Origin: Pseudarthrobacter sp. C4D7
Lineage (GTDB): Bacteria; Actinomycetota; Actinomycetes; Actinomycetales; Micrococcaceae
Reading direction: 5' to 3'
NCBI RefSeq assembly: GCF_013359725.1
Contig: NZ_JABFMW010000003.1
Location: 1 to 64,000, forward strand
Length of the DNA stretch: 64,000 nt
Positions 1-7,542 of the stretch are shown piece after piece; the stretch's first letter is position 1; every line of letters starts with the position of its first letter. The notes under the pieces were generated by a model, which was not told the DNA's origin, did no database searches, and worked only from the letters and a program-made list of their open reading frames with translations. The position numbers and the translations under genes were made by a program.

Positions 1-98
1 GCCCCCGGGTAACCCCGGGGCGGGCTGTATTTTAAATTGCCGGGGGCGGCGCGCGGGCAACCCCGGCGCGCCTCCAAGGCACTCGTTGCCGACTTCCG
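1..98. other. intergenic end of window, possible terminator
   Basis: No gene is seen here. Two GC-rich inverted repeats are present, about 2-20 and 39-67 (7-base arms GCCGGGG/CCCCGGC around a 15-base loop). An AT-rich stretch (about 29-38) lies between them. They could terminate the minus-strand mscR operon that ends at 99, but there is no clean U-run, so the call is weak. Confidence 0.3.
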
Positions 99-719
99 CT
101 ACTGGGAAACCTTCGCCAGCGTTTCCTGCTCCGCCGCGATGGTGGTGTTATCACCGTGGCCGGTGCGGACTACGGTTTCCGCCGGCAGCGTCAGCAGCCG
201 TTCGCGGATGGATTTCAGGATGGTGGGGTAGTCGCTGTAGGACCGGCCGGTGGCACCCGGGCCACCGTTGAACAGCGTGTCCCCGGTGAACACTGTCCCT
301 TCGCTTTCGAGGTGGAAGCAGGTGGACCCCGGGGAGTGGCCGGGCGTGTGGATCGCCTTCAGCGTTGCCCCGCCCACTTCGAATACATCACCGTCGGAGT
401 GATAGCGGTCCGGCTTCACGTCAGGGTAGACCTGCTCCCAGAGCACCAGGTCCTCCCGGTTCAGGAGGATCGGGGCGCCCAGCGCGTCAGCAATCTCCCG
501 GGCAGCACCGATGTGGTCGTTGTGCGCGTGGGTCAGCAGGATGGCTTTGACCTTCCGGCTGCGGACCTGGTTGATGATGGCGGCGGCGTCGTGGGGCGCA
601 TCGATGATGACGCATTCCTCGTCGTTGCCCACGATCCAGACGTTGTTGTCCACGTCCCAGGTTCCGCCGTCGAGCGAGAACGTGCCCGAGGTGACCAGGT
701 TCTCGATGGTCACAGCCAT
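99..719 (-). CDS. MBL-fold metallo-hydrolase paired with mscR
   Basis: This is a 206-residue metallo-beta-lactamase-fold hydrolase. The zinc-binding signature HAHNDH is at residues 64-69, followed by further ligand-type residues H127 (TPGH), D147 (TGDT) and H188 (GHGD). The start codon shares one base with the mscR stop (TGATG), so the two proteins are translationally coupled. Homologous MBL genes sit next to mscR in mycobacteria. From that pairing I infer a role after the dehydrogenase in mycothiol-dependent formaldehyde oxidation, perhaps hydrolysing or recycling the formyl-mycothiol product. The fold is certain from the motifs; the substrate is not shown by the sequence. It is probably cytosolic, since there is no signal peptide. 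Confidence 0.9.
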   Translation of the reverse strand: MAVTIENLVTSGTFSLDGGTWDVDNNVWIVGNDEECVIIDAPHDAAAIINQVRSRKVKAILLTHAHNDHIGAAREIADALGAPILLNREDLVLWEQVYPDVKPDRYHSDGDVFEVGGATLKAIHTPGHSPGSTCFHLESEGTVFTGDTLFNGGPGATGRSYSDYPTILKSIRERLLTLPAETVVRTGHGDNTTIAAEQETLAKVSQ

Positions 720-1804
720 CAGATTTCCACCACTGAACGAAGCACTTTGCCTTCGTGCATCTTGCCGAAGGCTTCCTCCACCTGGTCGATGGTGATGCGC
801 TCGGAGACAAACGCCTCCAGGTCCAGGTTGCCCTGCTTGTAGTGGGACACCAGCATGGGGAAGTCCCGTGACGGCAGGCAGTCGCCGTACCAGGAGGACT
901 TCAGCGAGCCGCCGCGGCCAAAGACATCCAGCAGCGGCAGTTCCAGCGTCATCTCCGGCGTGGGGACGCCCACCAGGACCACGCGGCCGGCAAGGTCACG
1001 GGCGTAGAAGGCCTGCTTGTACGTTTCGGGACGGCCGACGGCGTCAATCACCACGTCAGCGCCGTGCCCTCCGGTGAGGGCCCGGATGGCTTCCACCGCG
1101 TCCTCCTGCTTGGAGTTCACGCCGTGGGTGGCCCCGAGGGACTTGGCCATTTCAATCTTGTTGTCGTCGATGTCAACGGCGATGATCGTCGTCGCGCCCG
1201 CCAATTTCGCCCCGGCGATGGCCGCGATGCCCACGCCGCCGCAGCCAATCACTGCCACGGATTCCCCACGCTTTACGTCTCCGGTGTTGATCGCGGCACC
1301 GATGCCGGCCATGATGCCGCAGCCCAGCAGCCCCACCGCCGCGGCGTCAGCGTCGGCGTCCACCTTGGTGCACTGGCCGGCGGCGACCAGGGTCTTCTCC
1401 GCGAACGCACCAATACCCAGGGCCGGGGACAGGACCGTTCCGTCCTCGAGGGTCATCTTCTGCGTGGCGTTGTGGGTGTTGAAGCAGTACTGCGGCTGGC
1501 CCTTGGCGCAGGCCCGGCACTCGCCGCAGACGGCACGCCAGTTCAGGATCACCCGGTCCCCCGGCGCCACGGACGTCACGTCCGGGCCGACGGCACTGAC
1601 CACACCGGTGGCCTCATGGCCCAGCAGGTAGGGGAAGTCATCGCCGATGGCTCCCTGCTTGTAGTGCAGGTCCGTGTGGCAGACACCGCAGGTCAGGATG
1701 TCCACCAGGGCCTCACCCGGGCCCGGATCCGGCACCAGAATGGTTTCCAGCGACACCGGGGCATCCTTTTCCCGGACAACAACAGCTTGAACTTTGTGAA
1801 CCAT
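719..1804 (-). CDS. mscR: S-(hydroxymethyl)mycothiol dehydrogenase
   Basis: This 361-residue zinc-dependent medium-chain alcohol dehydrogenase has the length of known MscR proteins. The catalytic zinc site is visible as Cys39 and GHE at 62-64. The structural zinc lobe has four cysteines at 93, 96, 99 and 107. A Rossmann motif GCGGVG follows near residue 186. The family oxidises S-hydroxymethyl-mycothiol, formed from formaldehyde and mycothiol, with NAD+, and so detoxifies formaldehyde in actinobacteria. A good ribosome site (AAGGACC) precedes the ATG. The MBL gene follows with a one-base overlap. Assignment as MscR rather than a generic class III ADH rests on overall similarity, the MBL neighbour and the actinobacterial context. 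Confidence 0.93.
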   Translation of the reverse strand: MVHKVQAVVVREKDAPVSLETILVPDPGPGEALVDILTCGVCHTDLHYKQGAIGDDFPYLLGHEATGVVSAVGPDVTSVAPGDRVILNWRAVCGECRACAKGQPQYCFNTHNATQKMTLEDGTVLSPALGIGAFAEKTLVAAGQCTKVDADADAAAVGLLGCGIMAGIGAAINTGDVKRGESVAVIGCGGVGIAAIAGAKLAGATTIIAVDIDDNKIEMAKSLGATHGVNSKQEDAVEAIRALTGGHGADVVIDAVGRPETYKQAFYARDLAGRVVLVGVPTPEMTLELPLLDVFGRGGSLKSSWYGDCLPSRDFPMLVSHYKQGNLDLEAFVSERITIDQVEEAFGKMHEGKVLRSVVEI

Positions 1805-1915
1805 GGTCCTTATGTTCCTTTCCTGGATCCGGCCGGATCCGGTGAGTCTGCACCACGTGCCAATCTAGCCGAGATGCCCCGTCGCGGACCCCGCCATTCC
1901 ATTCCAGACCTTGAA

Positions 1916-1969
1916 AGCAATTGCGCATTACACAACTGGATGCGCATAGCGCTTACTGCAATATTGCAG
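1916..1969. promoter_or_regulatory. palindrome-rich region upstream of mscR
   Basis: The 302-base gap between mscR (-) and the small membrane gene (+) holds no gene. It contains two direct copies of TGCGCAT (1922-1928 and 1941-1947, 19 bases apart) and a perfect 14-base palindrome CTGCAATATTGCAG (1956-1969). The segment is AT-richer than its surroundings. It lies 112-165 bases upstream of the mscR ATG, where a formaldehyde-responsive or other regulator could bind. No regulator is encoded nearby. Confidence 0.4.
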
Positions 1970-2093
1970 CGCCCGCACCTCATGTCAATAGATATATCAG
2001 TTACAGTCAATGCGGCTACCAGGTGTTCCGGCCCGGCACGGGCTGTTGGGCATTGCCGCAGCCTCCCGTTACGCGCACCGTTAAGGACCGCAG

Positions 2094-2106
2094 TAGGCTG
2101 GATGCC
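2094..2106 (+). promoter_or_regulatory. -10 box for leaderless transcript
   Basis: TAGGCT at 2094-2099 lies seven bases before the ATG at 2107, with no Shine-Dalgarno site close to the start. This predicts transcription starting at or next to the start codon. Confidence 0.45.
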
Positions 2107-2421
2107 ATGGCTTTTCACGAAACCCCTGCGGAGCGGCGCGAAGTAACCGTCCGCCGCGCGCCCAAATATGTTCCCTTCCTTATCGTGGGTGCACTGGCAG
2201 GCATCGTTGCCGCCGCAGTGGTGGCGTATGCAGTACCCGGTGATGCCTCGTTCGACCCGGGCGCCGTGTTCGGATTCTTCCTGGTGATGTTCGCCGCTGC
2301 CGGAGCCCTTCTTGGCGCCCTGCTGGCTCTCGTCCTGGACCGCCGCAGCGTCAAGCGGCGGGAACGGGCCGTCGTGGAGGCCGTCCCGGACGCCGAGGCC
2401 GGCACCGATACCCACGAGTAG
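2107..2421 (+). CDS. small two-TM membrane protein
   Basis: This 104-residue protein has two strongly hydrophobic segments (about residues 22-42 and 55-78), a short polar N-terminus and a charged C-terminal tail starting with a basic DRRSVKRRE stretch, as expected for a small inner-membrane protein with the tail in the cytosol. I do not recognise a functional family. The start at 2107 is preferred over more upstream in-frame codons because those lie in the regulatory region and the -10-like TAGGCT sits just before it. It precedes purF by 58 bases on the same strand, but purF appears to have its own promoter. Confidence 0.75.
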   Translation: MAFHETPAERREVTVRRAPKYVPFLIVGALAGIVAAAVVAYAVPGDASFDPGAVFGFFLVMFAAAGALLGALLALVLDRRSVKRRERAVVEAVPDAEAGTDTHE

Positions 2422-2464
2422 CCGGGTCACAAACCGAAGCGGGGGAAAGTCATACTGCATGTCG

Positions 2465-2480
2465 TGCGATAATCGATCAG
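2465..2480 (+). promoter_or_regulatory. extended -10 promoter at purF start
   Basis: TG-C-GATAAT (2465-2473) is an extended -10 element, and six bases later comes the in-frame GTG at 2480. With standard spacing, +1 would be the G of this GTG, so purF would be leaderless. There is no recognisable -35 TTGACA. Confidence 0.5.
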
Positions 2481-4150
2481 TGGCACGCGGCGATGGAAAA
2501 CTTTCCCATGATCTTCTTCCCGGCGAAAAAGGACCCCAGGATGCCTGTGGCGTCTTCGGCGTTTGGGCACCCGGCGAAGAAGTAGCAAAACTTACCTATT
2601 ACGGGCTGTATGCACTGCAGCACCGCGGTCAGGAGTCGGCTGGCATAGCCACCAGCGACGGCAAGCGGATCAACGTCTACAAGGACATGGGCCTCGTGTC
2701 CCAGGTCTTCGACGAGACGACGCTGAACACCCTGACCGGGCACCTGGCCGTGGGCCACTGCCGCTACTCCACCACCGGCGCCAGCCACTGGGCCAACGCC
2801 CAGCCCACCCTGGGCGCCACCTCCACCGGCACGGTGGCCCTGGCGCACAACGGCAACCTGACCAACACAGCCGAGCTCAACGCCATGATCACCGAACGCA
2901 ACGGCGGCCAGCTCACCGGCGAAATGAAACAGGGCAACACCTCTGACACCGCCCTGGTCACCGCACTGCTGGAGGGCGAGCCAGGCAAGAGCCTGGAAGA
3001 GACCGCCACGGAGCTCCTCCCCAAGATCAAGGGCGGTTTCTGCTTCGTCTTCATGGACGAAGGAACCCTGTACGCGGCACGCGACACCTACGGCATCCGC
3101 CCGCTGGTCCTGGGCCGGCTGGAACGCGGCTGGGTTGTCGCCTCCGAACAGTCCGCTCTGGCCACCGTTGGCGCCAGCTTCATCCGCGAGATCGAGCCGG
3201 GCGAGTTCATTGCCATCGACGAGGAAGGCGTGCGGTCCAAGAAGTTCGCGGAGCCCACCCCCGCCGGCTGCGTTTTTGAATACGTGTACCTGGCCCGCCC
3301 GGACGCCGCGATCGCCGGCCGCTCCGTTTACGAGTCCCGCGTTGAGATGGGCCGCCAGCTGGCCCGCGAAAACACCCACGAAGCGGACATCGTCATCCCC
3401 GTCCCGGAATCGGGCACTCCTGCAGCCGTGGGCTACGCAGAGGAATCCGGCATTCCGTTCGCGCACGGCTTCGTCAAGAACTCCTACGTGGGCCGCACCT
3501 TCATCCAGCCCTCGCAGACCCTCCGCCAGCTGGGCATCCGGCTCAAGCTCAACGCCCTGGAGTCCGTGATCCGCGGCAAGCGCGTTGTGGTGGTGGACGA
3601 CTCGATCGTCCGCGGCAACACCCAGCGCGCAATCGTGCGGATGCTCCGCGAAGCCGGCGCCGCCGCCGTGCACGTCAAGATCTCCTCCCCGCCGGTGCAG
3701 TGGCCGTGCTTCTACGGCATCGACTTCGCGTCCCGCGCCGAGCTGATCGCCAACGGCGCCACCATCGAGGAGATCTCGCAGGCCATTGGCGCTGACTCGC
3801 TGGCCTACATCTCCGAAGACGGCATGATCGGCGCCACCAGGCAGCCCCGCGAACGCCTCTGCACCGCCTGCTTCACCGGCAAATATCCCATCAAGCTTCC
3901 GGATGCGGACAAGCTGGGCAAGAACCTGCTGGAGCGCACCGACCTCGGCGGACTCAAGCCCTCCCCCTCGGCCCTTCCCGGCCAAACAGCCGCCTTGGCC
4001 ATTGACGACACCGAGGACCCGGCAGAGAAGTCCGGCGCCACAGGGTGCGACCCGGGGCCGGACGCCGAATTCGAGAACCTGCTGACCGACGCCGACCTTG
4101 TGCCCGACGTACCCGCCGCCACCAGCGCCGACAAGAAAGAGTCCGTATGA
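2480..4150 (+). CDS. purF: amidophosphoribosyltransferase
   Basis: PurF catalyses the first committed step of de novo purine synthesis: PRPP plus glutamine gives phosphoribosylamine. From the GTG at 2480 the protein has 556 residues. A propeptide of about 22 residues precedes the nucleophile Cys23 in DACGVFG, as in the processed Bacillus-type enzyme. The class II glutaminase domain (QHRGQES, CRYSTTG) is followed by the phosphoribosyltransferase domain with the PRPP signature VVVVDDSIVRGNTQ near residues 366-379. A CTAC motif near residue 460 fits the iron-sulfur ligands of this subtype. An alternative ATG at 2459 has a GGGGGAAAG upstream. The GTG is preferred because of the extended -10 immediately before it. 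The stop overlaps purM (ATGA). Confidence 0.95.
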   Translation: MARGDGKLSHDLLPGEKGPQDACGVFGVWAPGEEVAKLTYYGLYALQHRGQESAGIATSDGKRINVYKDMGLVSQVFDETTLNTLTGHLAVGHCRYSTTGASHWANAQPTLGATSTGTVALAHNGNLTNTAELNAMITERNGGQLTGEMKQGNTSDTALVTALLEGEPGKSLEETATELLPKIKGGFCFVFMDEGTLYAARDTYGIRPLVLGRLERGWVVASEQSALATVGASFIREIEPGEFIAIDEEGVRSKKFAEPTPAGCVFEYVYLARPDAAIAGRSVYESRVEMGRQLARENTHEADIVIPVPESGTPAAVGYAEESGIPFAHGFVKNSYVGRTFIQPSQTLRQLGIRLKLNALESVIRGKRVVVVDDSIVRGNTQRAIVRMLREAGAAAVHVKISSPPVQWPCFYGIDFASRAELIANGATIEEISQAIGADSLAYISEDGMIGATRQPRERLCTACFTGKYPIKLPDADKLGKNLLERTDLGGLKPSPSALPGQTAALAIDDTEDPAEKSGATGCDPGPDAEFENLLTDADLVPDVPAATSADKKESV

Positions 4151-5301
4151 CTTCCGCCAGCACCGCAGCAGAGAACTCCGGCATCACCTACGCCTCAGCA
4201 GGCGTGGACGTAGAAGCCGGGGACCGCGCCGTCGAGCTCATGAAGGATGCCGTTAAGGCCACCCACAACTCCTCGGTGATCGGCGGGGTGGGCGGCTTCG
4301 CCGGCCTCTACGATGTCTCCCGGCTGCTCACCTACAAGAAGCCGCTGTTGGCGACGTCCACGGACGGTGTGGGCACCAAGGTGGCCATCGCCCAGGCCAT
4401 GGACATCCACGACACCATCGGGTTCGACCTGGTGGGCATGGTGGTGGATGACATCGTGGTGGTGGGCGCCGAACCGCTGTACATGACCGACTACATCGCC
4501 TGCGGCAAGGTGGTCCCCGAGCGCATCGCCGGGATCGTCCGCGGGATCGCCGCTGCCTGCTCCGTGGCCGGCACCGCCCTGGTGGGTGGCGAGACCGCCG
4601 AGCACCCCGGCCTGCTGGGCGAACATGAATACGACGTCGCCGGCGCAGCCACCGGCGTTGTGGAAGCCGATTCCCTGCTGGGGCCTGACCGCGTCCGCGC
4701 CGGTGACGTGGTGATCGGCATGGCCTCCTCGGGCCTGCACTCCAACGGCTACTCCCTGGTCCGCCGCGTCATCAACCACGCCGGCTGGGCCCTGGACCGC
4801 CAGGTCTCTGAACTCGGCCGCACGCTGGGCGAGGAACTCCTGGAACCCACGCGCGTCTACGCAGCTGACTGCCTGGACCTGGCCCGGACCTTCCCGGTCG
4901 ACGGTTCCGCTGCCGGCCGCGCCGTCCACGGCTTCAGCCACGTCACCGGCGGCGGCCTCGCCGCCAACCTGGCCCGCGTCCTCCCCCAGGGCCTGGTGGC
5001 CACGGTGGACCGCGCCACGTGGGAACTGCCCGCCATCTTCAAGCTCGTGTCCGAGCTGGGCAACGTTCCGCTGGCCGACCTGGAGCGCACCCTGAACCTG
5101 GGCGTGGGCATGGTGGCCATCGTGTCACCGCAGGCCGCTGATGCCGCCGTCGCCCGCCTGAACGAACGCGGCCTGCCGTCCTGGATCATGGGCACGGTGG
5201 CCGAGGATTCGGACTCGATTTCCAAGGCCGGGCCGGATTATGTCCAGGGCGCCAAGGGCGTGGATGGCGGCGCTGTGCGCCTGGTCAACGCGTACGCCTA
5301 G
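4147..5301 (+). CDS. purM: phosphoribosylformylglycinamidine cyclo-ligase
   Basis: This is AIR synthetase, the fifth step of purine biosynthesis: ATP-dependent ring closure of FGAM to aminoimidazole ribonucleotide. The 384-residue protein shows the family's characteristic stretches GVGTKV and DLVGMVVDD in the N-terminal half, GGETAEHPG in the middle, and GLHSNGYSLVR followed by HVTGGG in the C-terminal half. Its length is slightly above the usual 340-350 because of N- and C-terminal extensions of roughly 20 residues. The ATG overlaps the purF TGA by three bases (ATGA), so purF-purM form a translationally coupled operon. A strong hairpin terminator follows at once. Confidence 0.96.
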   Translation: MTSASTAAENSGITYASAGVDVEAGDRAVELMKDAVKATHNSSVIGGVGGFAGLYDVSRLLTYKKPLLATSTDGVGTKVAIAQAMDIHDTIGFDLVGMVVDDIVVVGAEPLYMTDYIACGKVVPERIAGIVRGIAAACSVAGTALVGGETAEHPGLLGEHEYDVAGAATGVVEADSLLGPDRVRAGDVVIGMASSGLHSNGYSLVRRVINHAGWALDRQVSELGRTLGEELLEPTRVYAADCLDLARTFPVDGSAAGRAVHGFSHVTGGGLAANLARVLPQGLVATVDRATWELPAIFKLVSELGNVPLADLERTLNLGVGMVAIVSPQAADAAVARLNERGLPSWIMGTVAEDSDSISKAGPDYVQGAKGVDGGAVRLVNAYA

Positions 5302-5309
5302 CTGCTCAT

Positions 5310-5365
5310 CGACTGCTCCGTACTTGCCGTTATGAGGCTCCATAACGACAAGTACGGAGCAGTCG
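5310..5365. terminator. bidirectional long hairpin (dispersed repeat family)
   Basis: Arms of 25 bases (5310-5334 and 5341-5365) have one mismatch and a six-base loop, between the convergent purM and VOC genes. TCTTTTAA follows on the plus strand. The core CTGCTCCGTACTTG is nearly identical to the hairpin at 28397-28458, so this is a member of a repeated element as well as a probable terminator for both genes. Confidence 0.85.
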
Positions 5366-5369
5366 TCTT

Positions 5370-6146
5370 TTAAGCCGCAATCTGGATCAGGTTGAGGACA
5401 CCGCCCTGCGGGTCCATGACCGTGGCCAGCGCTCCCTCGGCTGAATCCCCGTCAGGCTCCACCAGGACCTGGCCGCCTGCCGCTGTGGCGGCCGCTGCGG
5501 CTGCCGCCACATCCGCCACGCCAAAGTAGACCTGCCAGCCGGCGTCGTCGTCCGCATCGGCGGGAATGATCCCTGCCACCTCGTTCCCGGCGACGAGCAG
5601 CGTGCTGTAGGTGCCGCCGTCGTCCTGCGGATATTCGGTGACCTCATGCCCAAAAAGCTGCTGGAAGAAGCCGACGGCGGCATGGGGCTCAGGCGTGAAA
5701 AGCTCAGCCCAGGCCAGGGCACCCGGCTCGTTGAACAAGTGGCTCCCGAAATGGCTTCCGGCCTGCCAGATGCCGGTGGTTCCCCCTCCCGGAGGGGCGA
5801 GAAAACCCAGGACACCGGCATCACCCACCTGCTCCGGCCCGAATTCGGCCGTCCCTCCTGCGTGGCGGGCGTCCGCCAGCATGTCCCCGGCATCTGCTGT
5901 GGCGAAATAGATGTTCCACGCTGCATCGGTGCCGGCCTGCAGCTGCAAGGGGCTCTGCGGCGCGATGGTGGCCACCAGCTGGCCGCGGACAAACGCTTGC
6001 GCATAGCTGCGCCCGTCCGGGGTGGGAAAGTCCTGGAAGGTCCAGCCAAAGAGGCCGGCATAGAAGTCTTTGGCGGCCGCGACATCGGGGGTTTGCAGGT
6101 CTGCCCAGCAGGGCTCGCCGGTGGCGTAGGTGGTCCGAACACTCAT
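5370..6146 (-). CDS. VOC-family (glyoxalase-like) protein, two domains
   Basis: This 258-residue protein has two tandem vicinal-oxygen-chelate modules. The first, about residues 8-125, starts GEPCWADLQTPDVAAAKDFY. The second, about residues 135-256, contains WAELFTPEPHAAVGFF. The arrangement matches the CFP-30B/hydroxylase-type actinobacterial proteins of about 260 residues, whose substrates are mostly unknown. It is cytosolic, with no signal peptide. TAACCT lies exactly six bases before the ATG and there is no Shine-Dalgarno site, suggesting a leaderless transcript. The gene stands alone, ending against the shared hairpin with purM. Confidence 0.85.
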   Translation of the reverse strand: MSVRTTYATGEPCWADLQTPDVAAAKDFYAGLFGWTFQDFPTPDGRSYAQAFVRGQLVATIAPQSPLQLQAGTDAAWNIYFATADAGDMLADARHAGGTAEFGPEQVGDAGVLGFLAPPGGGTTGIWQAGSHFGSHLFNEPGALAWAELFTPEPHAAVGFFQQLFGHEVTEYPQDDGGTYSTLLVAGNEVAGIIPADADDDAGWQVYFGVADVAAAAAAATAAGGQVLVEPDGDSAEGALATVMDPQGGVLNLIQIAA

Positions 6147-6152
6147 GCGGTC

Positions 6153-6158
6153 AGGTTA
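6153..6158 (-). promoter_or_regulatory. -10 box for leaderless VOC gene
   Basis: On the minus strand TAACCT is followed by six bases (GACCGC) and the ATG of the VOC gene, the spacing expected if the mRNA starts at the A of the ATG. Confidence 0.5.
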
Positions 6159-6187
6159 CCAAGCCGGGGCAGCGGACAGACACGGAA

Positions 6188-6227
6188 AGCCCGTTGCCTT
6201 TCCGGTCATCCGGAATAGCAACGGGCT
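6188..6227 (-). terminator. hairpin terminator after DUF3073 gene
   Basis: Perfect 10-base arms AGCCCGTTGC/GCAACGGGCT (6188-6197, 6218-6227) enclose a loop that contains a second 6-base stem (6200-6205/6210-6215). It lies downstream of the minus-strand DUF3073 gene and upstream of the VOC gene promoter. Confidence 0.7.
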
Positions 6228-6312
6228 CCGTAGCGTAAGCGGTCACCCGAAATCGGGTTACAAGAAGGAGATCACAGCAGCCGCGCGAAGGGCAACGGCG
6301 GGCTTGCGACAA

Positions 6313-6546
6313 CTAACCGATGCGACGGCTGTCAACCTCGTCGTCATCGTCATCCAAATCATCCGCGTACTTGTCCACATAAGCCGAATAGTCCGGTTCG
6401 ACCGGCTCATTCGAGTAATGGCTCGTTGACCGACTCCCCGGACCCGTCAGCTCGCGCTGAAGTGCCGAGTAATCAGTGTTCGGGGAGTAGTACTTGATAT
6501 CCCGAGCCTGCTTGGTAGCTTTTGCCTTTTGACGGCCGCGCCCCAT
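6313..6546 (-). CDS. DUF3073 family protein
   Basis: This 77-residue protein matches the actinobacterial DUF3073 family. It has a very basic N-terminus (MGRGRQKAKATKQARDIKYY), the conserved SPNTDYSALQREL segment (about residues 21-33) and a strongly acidic tail with five consecutive aspartates (about residues 65-69). Function is unknown. The charge split suggests nucleic-acid or ribosome association, but that is inference. The start at 6546 is chosen because AAAGGGGG precedes it at good spacing, whereas the longer in-frame extension has no such site. It is single-gene, closed by the hairpin at 6188-6227. Confidence 0.88.
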   Translation of the reverse strand: MGRGRQKAKATKQARDIKYYSPNTDYSALQRELTGPGSRSTSHYSNEPVEPDYSAYVDKYADDLDDDDDEVDSRRIG

Positions 6547-6817
6547 GGCGTGACCCCCTTTTGTACTTGGACCGGAGGTGGTCACCTTGGCGATCGGTGA
6601 GGCCCCGGAATGTTTGGTCAATTTGTCGTACACCTAGATTACATGCTTTCGGCGGGCCCTGCTTGCCGCCTCCCGGCCCGGACGGCCGCGTGGGGTACCA
6701 TGACGCACCTCCGCCCGCGGGATTACGGGAATTTTCTTGGGTAGAGTCACTAAAGAACTGCCGATTTTGTGTGGACTTTGGCGAGCCGCGGTACCGAAAC
6801 CAGGAGGATGCGCACCC

Positions 6818-7498
6818 GTGAACCACCAGGACATCCCGCCGAAGCCGGCCCTGCCCCCGCGGACCGGGAGCCTCCCGGTGGTCCCGGATGGGGACCTTGC
6901 CGCGGCACCCGCTCCGGAGTCGGTGACCTGGCCACGTCCGCACCAAAATCCTGCGCCCGAACCGCGGCTGACCAGCAGGCCCGCGTTCTGGAAGGGGTTG
7001 CTCGCCGTCGTTGTCCTCGCCGTTGCCGGCTCCCTGGTGTGGCTCGCTGTGTGGCTGAATTCTGCCCCTGGAAACGAAACGGCCAAAGGCCCTGTGCCGG
7101 GCGTCCTGCAGACCGCTGTTACTCCGCCCGCCACGCCGCAGCCCCTGCCGCGGGACGGGGTGGCACCGGCGGCCTACGCGGTAGGTGACTGCTTCAAGGA
7201 CTTCGACCCCCAGGCCCTGGCCTCCACGGTGGTGCCGTGCGACGCCGGCCATTCCGCGCAGCTGGTAGCCACCCTCCACTACCCGGACACCGCGGAATAT
7301 CCTGGCGCAGAGGCGCTCAAGGCCAAAGCCCTGGAGGTCTGCCAGGCATCCAGGCTGGGCCCGGCGGCAAAGCAGTTCCAGCTGAACTACCAGCGAAGCT
7401 TCCCCAGCAACACCAGTTGGGAATCCGGGGACCGCAGGGTGGATTGCTACGTCACTGCCGACGGCGGCAACGTGGTCACCGCAAGCGTGTTGCCCTGA
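6818..7498 (+). CDS. septum-formation-like membrane protein
   Basis: This 226-residue protein has a proline-rich cytosolic N-terminus (about 1-55), one transmembrane segment (about 60-82, FWKGLLAVVVLAVAGSLVWL) and an extracellular domain of about 140 residues. Four extracellular cysteines (DCF, PCDAGHS, VCQAS, DCYV) probably form two disulfides. The VGDCFKDFD...VPCDAGHSAQLVA pattern resembles the actinobacterial septum-formation domain family. That family link comes from memory of the motif and is not verified. The GTG start at 6818 is set by a perfect AGGAGG at 6803-6808. The gene converges on clpB. Confidence 0.8.
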   Translation: MNHQDIPPKPALPPRTGSLPVVPDGDLAAAPAPESVTWPRPHQNPAPEPRLTSRPAFWKGLLAVVVLAVAGSLVWLAVWLNSAPGNETAKGPVPGVLQTAVTPPATPQPLPRDGVAPAAYAVGDCFKDFDPQALASTVVPCDAGHSAQLVATLHYPDTAEYPGAEALKAKALEVCQASRLGPAAKQFQLNYQRSFPSNTSWESGDRRVDCYVTADGGNVVTASVLP

Positions 7499-7520
7499 CG
7501 GCCGGGCCGCCAGGGCAACA
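7488..7520. terminator. bidirectional hairpin between septum-like gene and clpB
   Basis: Sixteen-base arms with one mismatch (7488-7503 and 7505-7520) overlap the stop codon of the plus-strand gene and precede the clpB stop, so it can serve both convergent genes. Confidence 0.65.
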
Positions 7521-7542
7521 CATCCCCATCAGGACCCGCCGG

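Noticed and set aside
1916..1925. AGCAATTGCG matches the mod palindrome CGCAATTGCG in nine of ten bases
   Set aside because: Single isolated copy in the mscR promoter with no link to molybdenum; expected now and then by chance.
2477..3985. 502-codon open frame on the minus strand opposite purF
   Set aside because: Antisense shadow of GC-rich coding DNA; no known protein, no ribosome site, and purF is certain.
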